Source: JALYOC01 sp036675345 (GTDB taxonomy: Bacteria; Myxococcota; Myxococcia; Myxococcales; Myxococcaceae). From it: a stretch of 64,000 nt of DNA. The notes beneath the pieces were generated by a model. That model was not told the DNA's origin. It saw nothing but the letters and a program-made list of their open reading frames with translations, and ran no database searches. The position numbers and the translations under genes were made by a program. This document shows, piece by piece, positions 51,095 to 60,131 of this stretch (positions are counted from its first letter, which is position 1; each line of letters begins with the position of its first letter). The stretch is from contig JAKFFE010000046.1 in the NCBI GenBank assembly GCA_036675345.1, positions 1 to 64,000 on the forward strand, in the 5' to 3' direction.

Positions 51095-53167
51095 CTAGCC
51101 CTTGTTCAGCCAGGTCTCGTAGGCCTGGAAGCTGTAGTCCCGGCCCAGGAAGTCGCGGATCAGATCCGCGGCCTCGTCGCCGCCCCCCGGCTCCAGGATC
51201 TTCTCCCGGTAGGCGCGGGCCACGGAGGGATCCATCAACCCCGCCTGCTTGAAGGGGGTGAACAGGTCCTTGGCGATCACCAGGCTCCACATGTACGTGT
51301 AGTAGATGGCCGAGTAGCCCTCCAGGTGCCCGAAGGAGAGGTGGAAGTAGGTCCCGTCCACGAACTTGAAGGGCGTGTACTTCTCCTGCATCTGCTTCAC
51401 CATCTGCACCGGATCCACGTCCTTCGGATCGCGGTTGTGCAGGTTGAGGCTGGTCGCCGCGTAGAACATCTGCTGGCGGACCGCCAGGCCACGGCCGAAG
51501 TCATCCGCGGCCTCCATCTTCTTCACCAGCTCCGCCGGGATCGGCTGGCCGGTCTGATGGTGCTTGGCGAAGGTGTGCAGGACCCCCACGTCCCAGGTCC
51601 ACTCCTCCAGCATCTGGGAGGGCGCCTCCACGAAGTCCCACTCCATGCTGGGACCGGCCACCGAGGTCCACCTGGTATGGCCGGAGAAGATGCTGTGAAT
51701 CAGGTGGCCGAACTCGTGGAAGAACGTCCCCACGTCGTCGTGCAGCATCAGCGCCGGCTCGGCGCCCGGCTTGGGGAAGTTGCACATCAGCACCGCCTCC
51801 GGGAGGCGCTGGCCGCGCTTGCCGTTGATCAACGAGAACTGGGCGGCGTGCTTGTACTTGTCCTCCCGCGGATGCATGTCCAGGTAGAAGCGGCCCAGCA
51901 GCTGCTGGCCGTCGTAGACGTCGAAGGTCTCCACGTCCGGATGCCAGACCTTGGCGTCGGTCACCTTCCGGTAGGTGATGCCGAACATCTTGGAGGTGAC
52001 GTCGAACAGGCCCTGCTTCACCTTGTCGTACTCGAAGTACGGCCGGACCTCCTGGGAGCTGAAGCTGTACTGCTCGCTCTTCACCCGGTCCTCGTAGAAG
52101 GAGGTGTCCCAGGGATGGACCGCGGTGGCCTTGGGGTCGTCCTTCTTCTTGCGCGCCAGCAGGATCTCGTAGTCGCGCTTGGCCCGGGCCTCGGAGGCTT
52201 GGGAGATCTTCTCGATGAAGTCCGCCGCGCTCTGGGCGTTCTTGATCATCTTGTCTTCGGTGACGTACGCCGCCCAGTTCGGGTAGCCCAGCAGGGTCAC
52301 CAGCTGGTGCCGCTTGGCGAGGATGGAGTTGAGCACCTCGATGTTCGCCGGGTGCCCGCGCATCCGGAACGTCTTCCACAGCTGCTCCCGCGCCTTGCCG
52401 CTCTTGGCGTAGGACATGAACGGCGTGTAGTCCGGGTAGTTGGTGGTGACCTTCACCTTGCCGTCCGGGCCCACCGGGTGGGAGCGGATCCAGTCCTCCG
52501 GCAGTCCGGCCAGGTCCTTGGGGGCCAGCAGCACGAAGCGGGTGTCGCCGGCGATGTTGTTGCTGAACTGCTGTCCCAGCCGGGTCAGCTCCTCGTTCAG
52601 CGCCTTGACCTGGGCCCGGGTGGCCTCGTCCTTGTCCACGCCGGCGCGGCGGAAGTCCGCCAAGGTGTCGGTGATCCACTTCAAGGTGGTGGCGTCCTGC
52701 CCCTGCAGATCCAGGGAGACGATCACGTCATACAGCGCGCGATCCAGGCTGATGTCGGTCAGCACCCGCGCCAGATCCTGCTCGCAGGCCTCGGCGGCGT
52801 CCCGCACCGCCTTGTCCGGATGGGAGTTGCGGATGGTGCTGGCCGAGGCGCTCATGTCCGCCAGGGCGGCCACGCCCTCGTCGAACTCCTCCAGCGCCAC
52901 CCCGGTGTTGCGCGGGGCAGTCAGCTGCTTGACCGCGTCGATCCGGCGCTGGCCGGTGGCGATGGCGGCCTGGCAGCCCGCGGTCAGCTCCGCCGGCGTT
53001 CCCACCGCGAACCGGTGGCCGATGAAGGAGTCGGGCCCCAGCTGCTTCTGGACCGGCGCGGCGGGCACCGGCGCCTCGGCCGGAGGGGTGGCGGTGCCGG
53101 TGGTCTGCGCGCGCTCGGTGGCGCAGGCGGTCAGCAGCAGGACGGCGGCGAGAAGACGATGGCTCAA
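51095..53167 (-). CDS. M3-family oligopeptidase lipoprotein
   Basis: 690 residues from TTG at 53167, strongly supported by GGAGGGG about 5 nt upstream. A lipobox (L-T-A-C15) ends the signal peptide, then a Thr/Pro/Ala-rich spacer. The large helical domain is that of thimet oligopeptidase-like M3 enzymes: H484-E485-F-G-H488 in 'TFFHEFGHLIHSIFSGH' and the third ligand E514 in 'DFVEAPSQ'. M3 enzymes are mostly cytosolic; a lipid-anchored form would cut oligopeptides in the periplasm or at the surface. Downstream of the rhomboid gene on the same strand (87-bp gap). Confidence 0.9.
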   Translation of the reverse strand: MSHRLLAAVLLLTACATERAQTTGTATPPAEAPVPAAPVQKQLGPDSFIGHRFAVGTPAELTAGCQAAIATGQRRIDAVKQLTAPRNTGVALEEFDEGVAALADMSASASTIRNSHPDKAVRDAAEACEQDLARVLTDISLDRALYDVIVSLDLQGQDATTLKWITDTLADFRRAGVDKDEATRAQVKALNEELTRLGQQFSNNIAGDTRFVLLAPKDLAGLPEDWIRSHPVGPDGKVKVTTNYPDYTPFMSYAKSGKAREQLWKTFRMRGHPANIEVLNSILAKRHQLVTLLGYPNWAAYVTEDKMIKNAQSAADFIEKISQASEARAKRDYEILLARKKKDDPKATAVHPWDTSFYEDRVKSEQYSFSSQEVRPYFEYDKVKQGLFDVTSKMFGITYRKVTDAKVWHPDVETFDVYDGQQLLGRFYLDMHPREDKYKHAAQFSLINGKRGQRLPEAVLMCNFPKPGAEPALMLHDDVGTFFHEFGHLIHSIFSGHTRWTSVAGPSMEWDFVEAPSQMLEEWTWDVGVLHTFAKHHQTGQPIPAELVKKMEAADDFGRGLAVRQQMFYAATSLNLHNRDPKDVDPVQMVKQMQEKYTPFKFVDGTYFHLSFGHLEGYSAIYYTYMWSLVIAKDLFTPFKQAGLMDPSVARAYREKILEPGGGDEAADLIRDFLGRDYSFQAYETWLNKG

Positions 53168-53172
53168 GAAAA

Positions 53173-53179
53173 CCCCTCC
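53173..53179 (-). promoter_or_regulatory. strong ribosome site deciding a TTG start
   Basis: GGAGGGG on the minus strand lies 5 nt upstream of TTG 53167, which begins the M3 lipoprotein. There is no nearby in-frame ATG or GTG that would keep the lipobox at a sensible distance. Confidence 0.6.
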
Positions 53180-53254
53180 AATGGGAACGGCGCCAAACCC
53201 AGCACGCGCGGACTTATTCCCCAGTGGGACACAGGGCGCAACCGGTGGGAGGGA

Positions 53255-54037
53255 CTACGGGTGCCCGGGGTGAAGCACGTGACGGAGCCGGTCGCGCTCA
53301 TGCTTGAAGTCGGGGTTCTCGAAGAACTTCACCAGGATCAACCCGGCCAAAAAGCCACCGATGTGCGCCCAGTAGGCCACCCCGTCGCTGACCTCCGCGT
53401 CCACCGGCGAGAGCTGCGGCATCCCCGAGAGCAGCTGGGTTCCGAACCAGAAGATCAGCACTGCCCAGGCGGGGATCGGCAGCACGAAGACGAAGAACAG
53501 CATCCGCACATAGACGCGCGGGTACAGCAGCAGGTACGCGCCCAGCACCCCGGCGATCGCGCCCGAGGCGCCCACCATCGGGACCGGCGAGGCAGGATCG
53601 GTCAGCAGTTGGACGCCCGCCGCGGCCAGACCGCACAGCAGGTAGAAGATCAGGAAGCGCGCCCGCCCCATGCTGTCCTCCACGTTGTTGCCGAACACCC
53701 AAAGGTAGAGGGCGTTGCCCAGCAGGTGCATCCAGCCACCGTGGAGGAACATCGAGGTCAGCGGCGTCCAGAGGTTGATCGCCTCGCGGTCCACCACGCA
53801 GGCCATGGCCTGGATTCCGGTGGGGGTCTCCACCGCCCCCAGCGGCACCGCCAACCCCACCTGGGCCAACCCGGTCAGCTCCCCGGCCACCATCCCCAGG
53901 TTGCAGACACTGCGAAGCAGCTCCAGGCCTGCCCCTGCGCCCTGGACCACGAACCACACCCCCGCCAGGCTGCCCAAGAGCAGGTAGGTGGCCCAGGGGG
54001 TGCGCAGCGTGGGGTTCTCGTCGCCGATCGGGATCAT
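53255..54037 (-). CDS. rhomboid intramembrane serine protease
   Basis: 260 residues with six or seven membrane helices. The nucleophile S158 lies in 'VGASGAIAGVLGAYL' (G-x-S-G) and the catalytic H225 in 'YWAHIGGFLAG', and 'HGGWMHLLGNALYLWVFG' matches the rhomboid L1/H2 pattern. A large loop (about 45-95) precedes the core. Rhomboids cleave transmembrane substrates; the M3 peptidase gene follows on the same strand. TAACAC lies 9 nt upstream of the ATG, with no ribosome site. Confidence 0.93.
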   Translation of the reverse strand: MIPIGDENPTLRTPWATYLLLGSLAGVWFVVQGAGAGLELLRSVCNLGMVAGELTGLAQVGLAVPLGAVETPTGIQAMACVVDREAINLWTPLTSMFLHGGWMHLLGNALYLWVFGNNVEDSMGRARFLIFYLLCGLAAAGVQLLTDPASPVPMVGASGAIAGVLGAYLLLYPRVYVRMLFFVFVLPIPAWAVLIFWFGTQLLSGMPQLSPVDAEVSDGVAYWAHIGGFLAGLILVKFFENPDFKHERDRLRHVLHPGHP

Positions 54038-54046
54038 CTGGCGACG

Positions 54047-54052
54047 GTGTTA
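54047..54052 (-). promoter_or_regulatory. candidate leaderless -10 box
   Basis: TAACAC on the minus strand lies 9 nt upstream of the rhomboid ATG at 54037. Confidence 0.35.
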
Positions 54053-54110
54053 GCGCGAGCGGAGGTGGACCGCTGCTTTGCTGTCGCGGTTCCGTCCACC
54101 AACCATCGGC

Positions 54111-54563
54111 TCAGCCCACCAGCTTGCCCAGCCGCTCCAGCCGGGACAGCCACTCGGTGCGGTGGGCCTCGCGGACGGCGTTGTTGGGCAGCAGCTCATG
54201 GGTGAGCGCCAGCTCGGTGCCCTTGGGGCCCTTGCGGAACTCCACCGTGACCAGCGTGCCGCCGATGTCCGCCTTCTTCCCTTCCCGGGCCCAGCTGAAG
54301 ACCAGCATCTCGGAGGAGGCGTCCTGAAAGGTCCCGAACACCGCCGAGGGCTCGCCGAGGCCGTTCTCGTATTCGAAGCGGAACTCGCCCCCGGTCTTGG
54401 GCTTGAGGGTCACGTTCTTGAGCTTGAAGCCGTCGGGCGCCCACCACTGGGCCAGCTGCTTCTCGTCGGTCCAGGCCTTCAGCACCTTGCTGGGTGAGGC
54501 CGGCAGGGACCGGGTCAGGTGCAGCGCGCTCACGGTGGCGGGGTTGAGGCTGAAGGTCTTCAT
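54111..54563 (-). CDS. SRPBCC/AHSA1-family protein
   Basis: 150 residues from ATG at 54563. The family pattern is clear: 'SPSKVLKAWTDEKQLAQWW', an acidic hydrophobic-cavity strand ('GGEFRFEYENG') and C-terminal 'HELLPNNAVREAHRTEW' as in Activator of Hsp90 homologue 1-like (START-like) domains. Such proteins bind hydrophobic ligands or act in stress responses. A TTG 18 nt upstream is also possible but disfavoured. Adjacent genes are the rhomboid protease and an endonuclease-like lipoprotein. Confidence 0.88.
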   Translation of the reverse strand: MKTFSLNPATVSALHLTRSLPASPSKVLKAWTDEKQLAQWWAPDGFKLKNVTLKPKTGGEFRFEYENGLGEPSAVFGTFQDASSEMLVFSWAREGKKADIGGTLVTVEFRKGPKGTELALTHELLPNNAVREAHRTEWLSRLERLGKLVG

Positions 54564-54624
54564 GGCGCGGCAGCTTGCCAAGGCGCGATGTGGGGGTGAT
54601 AGCCCCCCGCCGCTTACAGCCGCG

Positions 54625-55623
54625 CTATTGCGGGAGGAGGAAGTCCCGGATCACTGCCATGTGCTGGAGGTTGTTGCAGTCGGTGGACAGCACCGGCGCC
54701 ACGTCCGTCAGCGGCGAGTACACCCGGCAGTCGAACACCAGTCCGTGGGGGAAGCTGTTGGCGCCGATCACCACCGGCGTCTCCAACGCGCGCAGGTCCG
54801 ACTCGGCCAGCACCCAATCGTAGGGGGCGGAGCGGCCGAGGTTGGTGTCCCCATCCCCGGCCTGATCCACCGGGAAGGGGCCCGCCGGATCCACCACCGC
54901 GGAGAGGGTGTTGATCGCCGTCTCGGTGCGGCTGTCGGTGTTCAGGTCGCCGCCCACGATCAGATAGCCCCCCGGGGGAATGAACTCCTGGAGGTAGCCG
55001 AGCAGGACGCTGGCCTCGTTGGGCCGGTCCCCGTCGGTGGTGGCCAGGTGCACGCTGACCACCCACAGATCGACCGACCCGGGGATGTTGATCTGGGCCC
55101 AGACGAAGTCCCGGGTCTCTCCCGCGCCGGGGCTGGTGGGCTGGATCCACTGGCCGGCATCCAGAATCGGCCAACGGCTGATCACCCCGTTGGGGATGTT
55201 CTCTCCGCTCTCGATCGGCTCGCGATACCAGTGGAAGTCGGTGCCGAAGGTGCTGTCCACCCAGGCGTCGGTGGTGCCCAGCGTGGCGTCCAGCGTGAAC
55301 TCCTGGATCAGCACCACGTCCGGCTTCAGTCCCCGGAAGATGCGGGTGCCCTCGGCGTCGTACTTCTGGGCCGGTCCATTGGTGGTGTTGGCCGCCATCA
55401 CCCGGATCGTCACCCCCTCCTGACCGCCATCGGTGAGCGGCTCCGGTCCGGCGTCCAGCCCGCCGTCCTCGTGGGTGCCGGCGTCTCCGGTTCCTCCGTC
55501 CAGGCCCGCGTCCCCGTCGTTGGTCCCGCCATCCTCGTCCAGGATGCGCTGTCCGCATCCGCTCCCCAGGCCCAGCGTGAGCAGGGCGATCCACAGCAGT
55601 CGGGAGAGACTGGGCAAGAACAT
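54625..55623 (-). CDS. EEP-family (endonuclease/exonuclease/phosphatase) lipoprotein
   Basis: 332 residues. The signal peptide ends in lipobox G-S-G-C23. An Asp/Gly/Ala-rich linker (about 28-66, repeated 'DGG-x-DAG') leads to an endonuclease/exonuclease/phosphatase fold: 'VVLIQEF' (a Q-E core), 'ISRWPILD', 'VVSVHLAT' and 'YLIVGGDLNTDS' (the G-D-x-N motif). Catalytic Asp/His at the C-terminus ('APYDWVLAES') fit. These enzymes cut DNA, nucleotide or phosphodiester bonds; outside the cell it could process released DNA. Shares a 149-bp divergent promoter region with the PD40 lipoprotein, which has a similar linker. Confidence 0.85.
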   Translation of the reverse strand: MFLPSLSRLLWIALLTLGLGSGCGQRILDEDGGTNDGDAGLDGGTGDAGTHEDGGLDAGPEPLTDGGQEGVTIRVMAANTTNGPAQKYDAEGTRIFRGLKPDVVLIQEFTLDATLGTTDAWVDSTFGTDFHWYREPIESGENIPNGVISRWPILDAGQWIQPTSPGAGETRDFVWAQINIPGSVDLWVVSVHLATTDGDRPNEASVLLGYLQEFIPPGGYLIVGGDLNTDSRTETAINTLSAVVDPAGPFPVDQAGDGDTNLGRSAPYDWVLAESDLRALETPVVIGANSFPHGLVFDCRVYSPLTDVAPVLSTDCNNLQHMAVIRDFLLPQ

Positions 55624-55632
55624 GCGCGGTCC

Positions 55633-55638
55633 AGTATC
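55633..55638 (-). promoter_or_regulatory. candidate leaderless -10 box
   Basis: GATACT on the minus strand lies 9 nt upstream of the ATG at 55623, close to the consensus TATAAT-type hexamer. Confidence 0.5.
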
Positions 55639-55757
55639 AGGGGTGCTCCGCAGTTTTCCAATGTTGCTTGAACCCCCTGCTGGCTCGTGGGTCGGGGATC
55701 AGGTCCAGCCCCGGACAGAAAGGCCGTCAGGCTTCTTGAGCGGATCGTCGGCGCCTC

Positions 55758-55763
55758 TACAGT
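55758..55763 (+). promoter_or_regulatory. candidate leaderless -10 box
   Basis: TACAGT lies 9 nt upstream of the ATG at 55773; the divergent partner on the minus strand has its own box at 55633. Confidence 0.5.
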
Positions 55764-55772
55764 CGGCGGCGG

Positions 55773-56831
55773 ATGAGTCCAAGGAACGTGGTGGTGTGGG
55801 GAGTGGCGCTCGCGGTGGGAGCGGCGTGGGGGGCGTGCTCGATCCCGCCCGGAGCGATCTTCCGCTGCGAGGTCGGCGGCGGCTGTAGCCCCGGCTTCCA
55901 GTGCATCGACGATCACTGTCTGCCCGTCTCGCCCGAAGACCCCGACGGCGGACCGGACGCGGGCGCGGACGGGGGAGAGGACGCGGGAACCCACGATGCC
56001 GGCCCCGAGGACGGCGGCAGCGATGCCGGCCACCCGGTCAACGCGGTCCCGGTCACCTGGCGCAACCCGCAGCCGCTGGGGACCTTGAACACCGCGGCCT
56101 CGGAGCGGATGCCCACCGTCACCCCCGACCAGTCGCGGATCTGCTTCGTCAGCTCGCGGGCCTCGGCCACCGAAGACATCTGGTGCGCTTCCAGCACCGG
56201 CCCCGACTTCGGTGCGCCCGCCCTCCAGGACACCCTCCTCCCCGGTGAGTCCACCGAACACCCGGAGCTCTCCCCGGATGGAACCGAGCTGTTCTTCGCC
56301 GCGCTGGACGCCGGCTACCCCGACCTCTTCCGGGCCACCCTCTCCGGCGGCAAGTTCGACAACGCGGAGTGGATCCAGTCCCTGGGCGCCGAGGGCTTCG
56401 ACACCGGCCCCAGCCTGGGCGGCGATGGTCGCACCCTGTACTTCCAGTCGGATCGCACCGGCACCAGCGGCGCGGACATCTTTGTCACCACCCGCAGCAC
56501 CTCCGGGACCGGAGTGGACTTCGCCGCGCCCACCGAGCTGAGCGTCCTCAGCTCCAAGGGCGGGGATCGCGAACCTTCGGTCAGCCCCGACGGCGGCTAT
56601 CTGGTCTACACCTCGGATCGGGATGCCGGCATCTCCGGGGTGCTGATCTGGCTCTCGGTCCGGGAGGCCGGCGGTTGGTCCAATCCCCGTGCGGTGCGGC
56701 TGGAGGGAATCACCACCGAGGTCCAGGGCCTGGAGCTGGCCGACGACGACACCCTCTACTTCCAGACCCGCCCCCTGGAGGGAGGGGACGCGGATCTCTT
56801 CCGGGCGGAGCCGGTGTACCCGGAGCCCTGA
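55773..56831 (+). CDS. PD40 (TolB-like beta-propeller) lipoprotein
   Basis: 352 residues. A signal peptide ends in lipobox W-G-A-C22, then a short Cys-rich stretch (about 33-50) and an Asp/Gly/Ala-rich linker (about 54-86). The rest is a beta propeller of WD40-like PD40 repeats with 'SPDGTELFFAA', 'GGDGRTLYFQSDR' and 'SPDGGYLVYTSDR' blades, as in TolB. Such propellers bind peptides or proteins at the membrane. The linker is very like that of the divergent EEP lipoprotein, so the two may share processing or anchoring behaviour. Function is unknown. Confidence 0.85.
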   Translation: MSPRNVVVWGVALAVGAAWGACSIPPGAIFRCEVGGGCSPGFQCIDDHCLPVSPEDPDGGPDAGADGGEDAGTHDAGPEDGGSDAGHPVNAVPVTWRNPQPLGTLNTAASERMPTVTPDQSRICFVSSRASATEDIWCASSTGPDFGAPALQDTLLPGESTEHPELSPDGTELFFAALDAGYPDLFRATLSGGKFDNAEWIQSLGAEGFDTGPSLGGDGRTLYFQSDRTGTSGADIFVTTRSTSGTGVDFAAPTELSVLSSKGGDREPSVSPDGGYLVYTSDRDAGISGVLIWLSVREAGGWSNPRAVRLEGITTEVQGLELADDDTLYFQTRPLEGGDADLFRAEPVYPEP

Positions 56832-56844
56832 GCCGGACCGGGCT

Positions 56845-57396
56845 TCAGCGGGAACGCTTCCGCCCCCGCCGGGGGGACGGGCGACGGAAGCCCGCCGCCT
56901 CCAGTTGCCCCAGGGCGTCCGCCGCGCTCAGCGCCTCCGCCTCCACCGCCACCTCCGGCGGGACCCAGTCCTCGAAGGGCACCAGCTCCACCTGATGGTG
57001 TCCCCGCTCGGTGTGGACGTGGCGGGCCAACACCCGCAGCGCACGTTCCAGCTCCAGTCGCGGCGAGCCTTTGGCCGGCGTCTCTCCCCGCCTCCGAACC
57101 GTGGCCCACAGAGCCTGCGCTGCGGGGGACAGCGCGGGCCAGAATCCCTCCTCTCTCTGGAGCCTGACCAGCGCGGGCCAGAGCCGCCGGTGCACCAGGG
57201 TCTGCTTGCCCTCCACCAGCTTGAGGGAGATCAACCCGGTCTCTTCGTTGAGCCGCAGCAGCGCCTGGTAGGCCAGCTTCGCCCGGGGATGGGACCACCA
57301 GCTCCCCTTGGGGGACTCACCCAGGATCCAGCCGACGACCTCCTGCTCGGTCACCAGGCCGCGGGCTTCGATCCGTGGGAGGAGTTCATCGGCCAT
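56845..57396 (-). CDS. unknown conserved-looking protein with winged-helix-like start
   Basis: 183 residues from ATG at 57396. The N-terminal half has an early helix pair, then 'ESPKGSWWSHPRAKLAY' and 'LVEGKQTLVHRRLWPALVRL', which reads as a compact alpha/beta domain, possibly a winged-helix fold. The C-terminus is basic ('RRPSPRRGRKRSR'). No signal peptide, membrane segment or enzyme motif. A TACATT box lies 8 nt upstream of the ATG, and there is no ribosome site. I do not recognise a named family. Confidence 0.65.
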   Translation of the reverse strand: MADELLPRIEARGLVTEQEVVGWILGESPKGSWWSHPRAKLAYQALLRLNEETGLISLKLVEGKQTLVHRRLWPALVRLQREEGFWPALSPAAQALWATVRRRGETPAKGSPRLELERALRVLARHVHTERGHHQVELVPFEDWVPPEVAVEAEALSAADALGQLEAAGFRRPSPRRGRKRSR

Positions 57397-57404
57397 CTCC
57401 GCAC

Positions 57405-57410
57405 AATGTA
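57405..57410 (-). promoter_or_regulatory. candidate leaderless -10 box
   Basis: TACATT on the minus strand lies 8 nt upstream of the ATG at 57396. Confidence 0.45.
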
Positions 57411-57469
57411 AGCACAGGGCGAGCAGGCTGAACGGCGCGCGCGCGACGTGGTACGAAGGAGGGGTCGCC

Positions 57470-60106
57470 TTGTCCTCGAACGGCCTTCCCCCAGCGCACC
57501 CGAATGTGGCCAAGGAACGCGTCACCGACGCGGGCTACGACCTTGGTGTGCACGCGCGCTCCAGCCTCGGGCCGGTGGACGTGGGCGTGTCGGTGGAGGA
57601 CTCCGATCCCAACGCGCGCGCGGTGGGTCTCTCCATCCGCGCTCCCAAGCTGGGGAACCTGATCGTCGGCATCACCCTGGACGCGGACGGGACGCCGAAC
57701 GTCGACTCGCTGAGCCTGGAGTCGGAGGATGGTCAGCTCCGGGAGCCCCAGCGGCTGGGGGCCGCGGCCCAGGCGGAGGTGGCGCGGCTGCAGCGGGAGC
57801 TGGCCCAGGTGAGGGCCACCGTCGCCCGGGGTGAGCGGGCACTGGCCGAACAGAAGGCGCGCTCACTGTCGGAGGCGGTCCCCCACGTCGAGCAGCTCCG
57901 CCGCAAGGTGACCCGGGCCGAGGAGCGGATCGCCCAGCTGGAGGCCCAGCTCACCACCGGCGCTGCGCAGCAGTCGCAGCTGCGCTCGACCCTGGAGAGC
58001 GAGCGGACCGACGCGGCCGAGGCCCTGGAGGCGCAGGCCCAGGACCACCGGGCGGCGCTGCGCGCGCAGGCGGAGGAGGCAGCGGACAACACCCGGTCGC
58101 TGCTGGAGGAGGCGCGCTCCGCCGCCGAGGAGCTGCAGCAGGCACTGCGCGCCCAGCTGGAAGACGCAGTGGCCGCGGCCGCCGAGCGGGAGCGGGCGCT
58201 GGAGGTGGAGCTGGAGGCTGCTCGCGCTGCCGGTGCGGAACGCGAACAGGCGGCGGACCAGCAGATGGAGGCCACCCGCGCCGAGGGGCTGGAGCAGGAA
58301 CAGGCGCTGCGTCGGGAGCTGGAGGCCTCCCAGGCGGAGGGGCTGGAGCGGGAACAGGCGCTGCGGCAGGAACTGGAGGCTGCCCGCGTTGCGGCGGACC
58401 AGCTGCTGGAGGCTTCCCAGGCGGAGGGGCGGGAGCGGGAACAGGCCCTGCGTCAGGAGCTGGAGGCCTCGCGCCAAGACGCCGAGCAGGCGCTGCTGGC
58501 CCAGGTGGAGGCGTTGACCGCCTCGCTGCAGACCGAGCGGGTCCGGACCCAGGAGCTGGCCCGCGAGCAGGCGCGCCTGGAAGGTGAGCTGGCCGAGTCC
58601 TCCGGTCGCGCCGAGGCGCTGGAGCGCGCGCTGGGGGAGACCCGCGCGGAGTTGGAGTCCCGAAGCGCCGACGCCGGTCAGCGCGAGCGGGAGCTGGCGG
58701 AGAGGCTGGAGGTCTCGCGCACCTCCAACGAGGGCCTCCTGGCGCAGGTGGATCGGCTGACCACCGGGCTGGACGATGCCCGGACCGAGCTGGAGGCGGT
58801 CTCGGGGGAGCGCGACTCCCGGGCCGCCGAGGCCGAGCAGCTGGCGCAGCAGCTGGCCGACACCCAGGACACGGTCACCGCCCTGACCTCCGAGCGGGAG
58901 GGGCTGCGCGTGGAGAAGGCGACCCTGGAGACCTCGCTGGAGCAGGCCCAGCAGGCCTCGCTGCTCCGCGCCGAGGAACACTCCCGGGTGGTGGAGGAGC
59001 GCGACGGGGCGTTCGAGCAGATCGCCGAGCTGGAGCGCACCCTGGAGTCGGAGCGCTCGACGATCGCGCTGCTGGCCACCGAGCGCGACGACACCGCCAA
59101 CAGCCTCCGCGACACCACGCGGGAGCTGGAGCAGGAGCAGGCCCGCACCCAGGAGGCGACCAGCGCGCGGGACGAGGCCCAGGCCCGGAGCGAGGCGCTG
59201 AACCGTGAACTGGCCGCGGAGCGGGAGATCTCCGCCACTCGGCTGGCCGAGCTGACTGAAGAGCAGCAGCGCCGCGACGAGCTGATCCAGGACATCGCCT
59301 TCATCCAGAGCCAGGTCTCGGATCTGGCCTCCACCAAGGGTTCGCTGCTCACCCGCCTGGATCAGATGTCCCGGCGCGAGGGCAAGCGGCAGGCCTCGCA
59401 AAGCGAGATGACCAACCTGCTGCGCGACACCGAGGCCCTGGCCGCGGACCGCACCGCCTCCCTGCGCCGGCTGCAAGCGCGGGCGGAACGGCTGGAGGCG
59501 GTGGCCTCGGAGTCCCAGGCAAGGATCGAGGTCCTGGAGCAGGAGGCGGCCGAGGGCCGCACCGCCCGGGAGTCCCTCCAGAAGGTGACTGTGGAGCGCG
59601 ACGAGCTGCGCATCCAGATCGCCTTCTTCCAGAAGCAGATCGGCGCGATGCAGCGGCAGAAGCCGGCGGCGGCTCCCCCGGGTGCCAGGGTCCCCGCCAA
59701 TCCCGCGCCCCGGCCAGCGGGCCCGCCGGTGTTGACCGCCTCCGCCGACGCCACCGTGCCCAACGTGCCGGCCCCGGCCCTTCCGGCCCCCAACCGGGTC
59801 GCCCGCCCGCAGGGAAGCGCGCCTCCGGGGCTGCAGCCCCGCCAGCCGGGCCCCCTGGTCGCGGCGCCTCGGCGGGCCGGTCCTCCGGTGGCCTCCCAGG
59901 AGAAGACCCAGCAGGTCCTCCCGCCCCGGCCGGAGCGGGGGGAGGTCACCGCCAGCAACGCCGCCATCGACGTCCCCTCCGAGCTGCTCCCGCCCGAGTG
60001 GGGGGAGGCGGCCACCGTGGTGCGGGCCCCGCCCACCTCCCGGCCCGCCGCGCCGGTCTCCCGGCCCGCGGCGACAAAACCACCTGGTTCGCGATCCGGG
60101 AGCTGA
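57470..60106 (+). CDS. giant coiled-coil protein with beta-rich N-terminus and proline-rich tail
   Basis: About 878 residues, starting at TTG 57470 with AAGGAGGGG 5 nt upstream; in-frame ATG/GTG codons have no ribosome site. Residues of about 1-85 form a small beta-rich domain ('LGNLIVGITLDADGTPNV'). A long heptad Glu/Ala/Arg/Leu coiled coil with repeated 'REQALRQELEA' units follows (about 100-720), ending in a Pro/Ala-rich tail (about 730-878). It reads as a long cytoplasmic filament. The DnaJ/DUF4388 protein follows after a 25-bp gap, so the two may be coexpressed, and both may belong to one polar or motility assembly. That link is inference. Confidence 0.8.
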   Translation: MSSNGLPPAHPNVAKERVTDAGYDLGVHARSSLGPVDVGVSVEDSDPNARAVGLSIRAPKLGNLIVGITLDADGTPNVDSLSLESEDGQLREPQRLGAAAQAEVARLQRELAQVRATVARGERALAEQKARSLSEAVPHVEQLRRKVTRAEERIAQLEAQLTTGAAQQSQLRSTLESERTDAAEALEAQAQDHRAALRAQAEEAADNTRSLLEEARSAAEELQQALRAQLEDAVAAAAERERALEVELEAARAAGAEREQAADQQMEATRAEGLEQEQALRRELEASQAEGLEREQALRQELEAARVAADQLLEASQAEGREREQALRQELEASRQDAEQALLAQVEALTASLQTERVRTQELAREQARLEGELAESSGRAEALERALGETRAELESRSADAGQRERELAERLEVSRTSNEGLLAQVDRLTTGLDDARTELEAVSGERDSRAAEAEQLAQQLADTQDTVTALTSEREGLRVEKATLETSLEQAQQASLLRAEEHSRVVEERDGAFEQIAELERTLESERSTIALLATERDDTANSLRDTTRELEQEQARTQEATSARDEAQARSEALNRELAAEREISATRLAELTEEQQRRDELIQDIAFIQSQVSDLASTKGSLLTRLDQMSRREGKRQASQSEMTNLLRDTEALAADRTASLRRLQARAERLEAVASESQARIEVLEQEAAEGRTARESLQKVTVERDELRIQIAFFQKQIGAMQRQKPAAAPPGARVPANPAPRPAGPPVLTASADATVPNVPAPALPAPNRVARPQGSAPPGLQPRQPGPLVAAPRRAGPPVASQEKTQQVLPPRPERGEVTASNAAIDVPSELLPPEWGEAATVVRAPPTSRPAAPVSRPAATKPPGSRSGS

Positions 60107-60113
60107 GCTGCGG

Positions 60114-60119
60114 TAGGGT
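60114..60119 (+). promoter_or_regulatory. candidate near-leaderless -10 box
   Basis: TAGGGT lies 12 nt upstream of the ATG at 60132, leaving a leader of about 5 nt. Confidence 0.35.
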
Positions 60120-60131
60120 CCCCGTCCTCCC

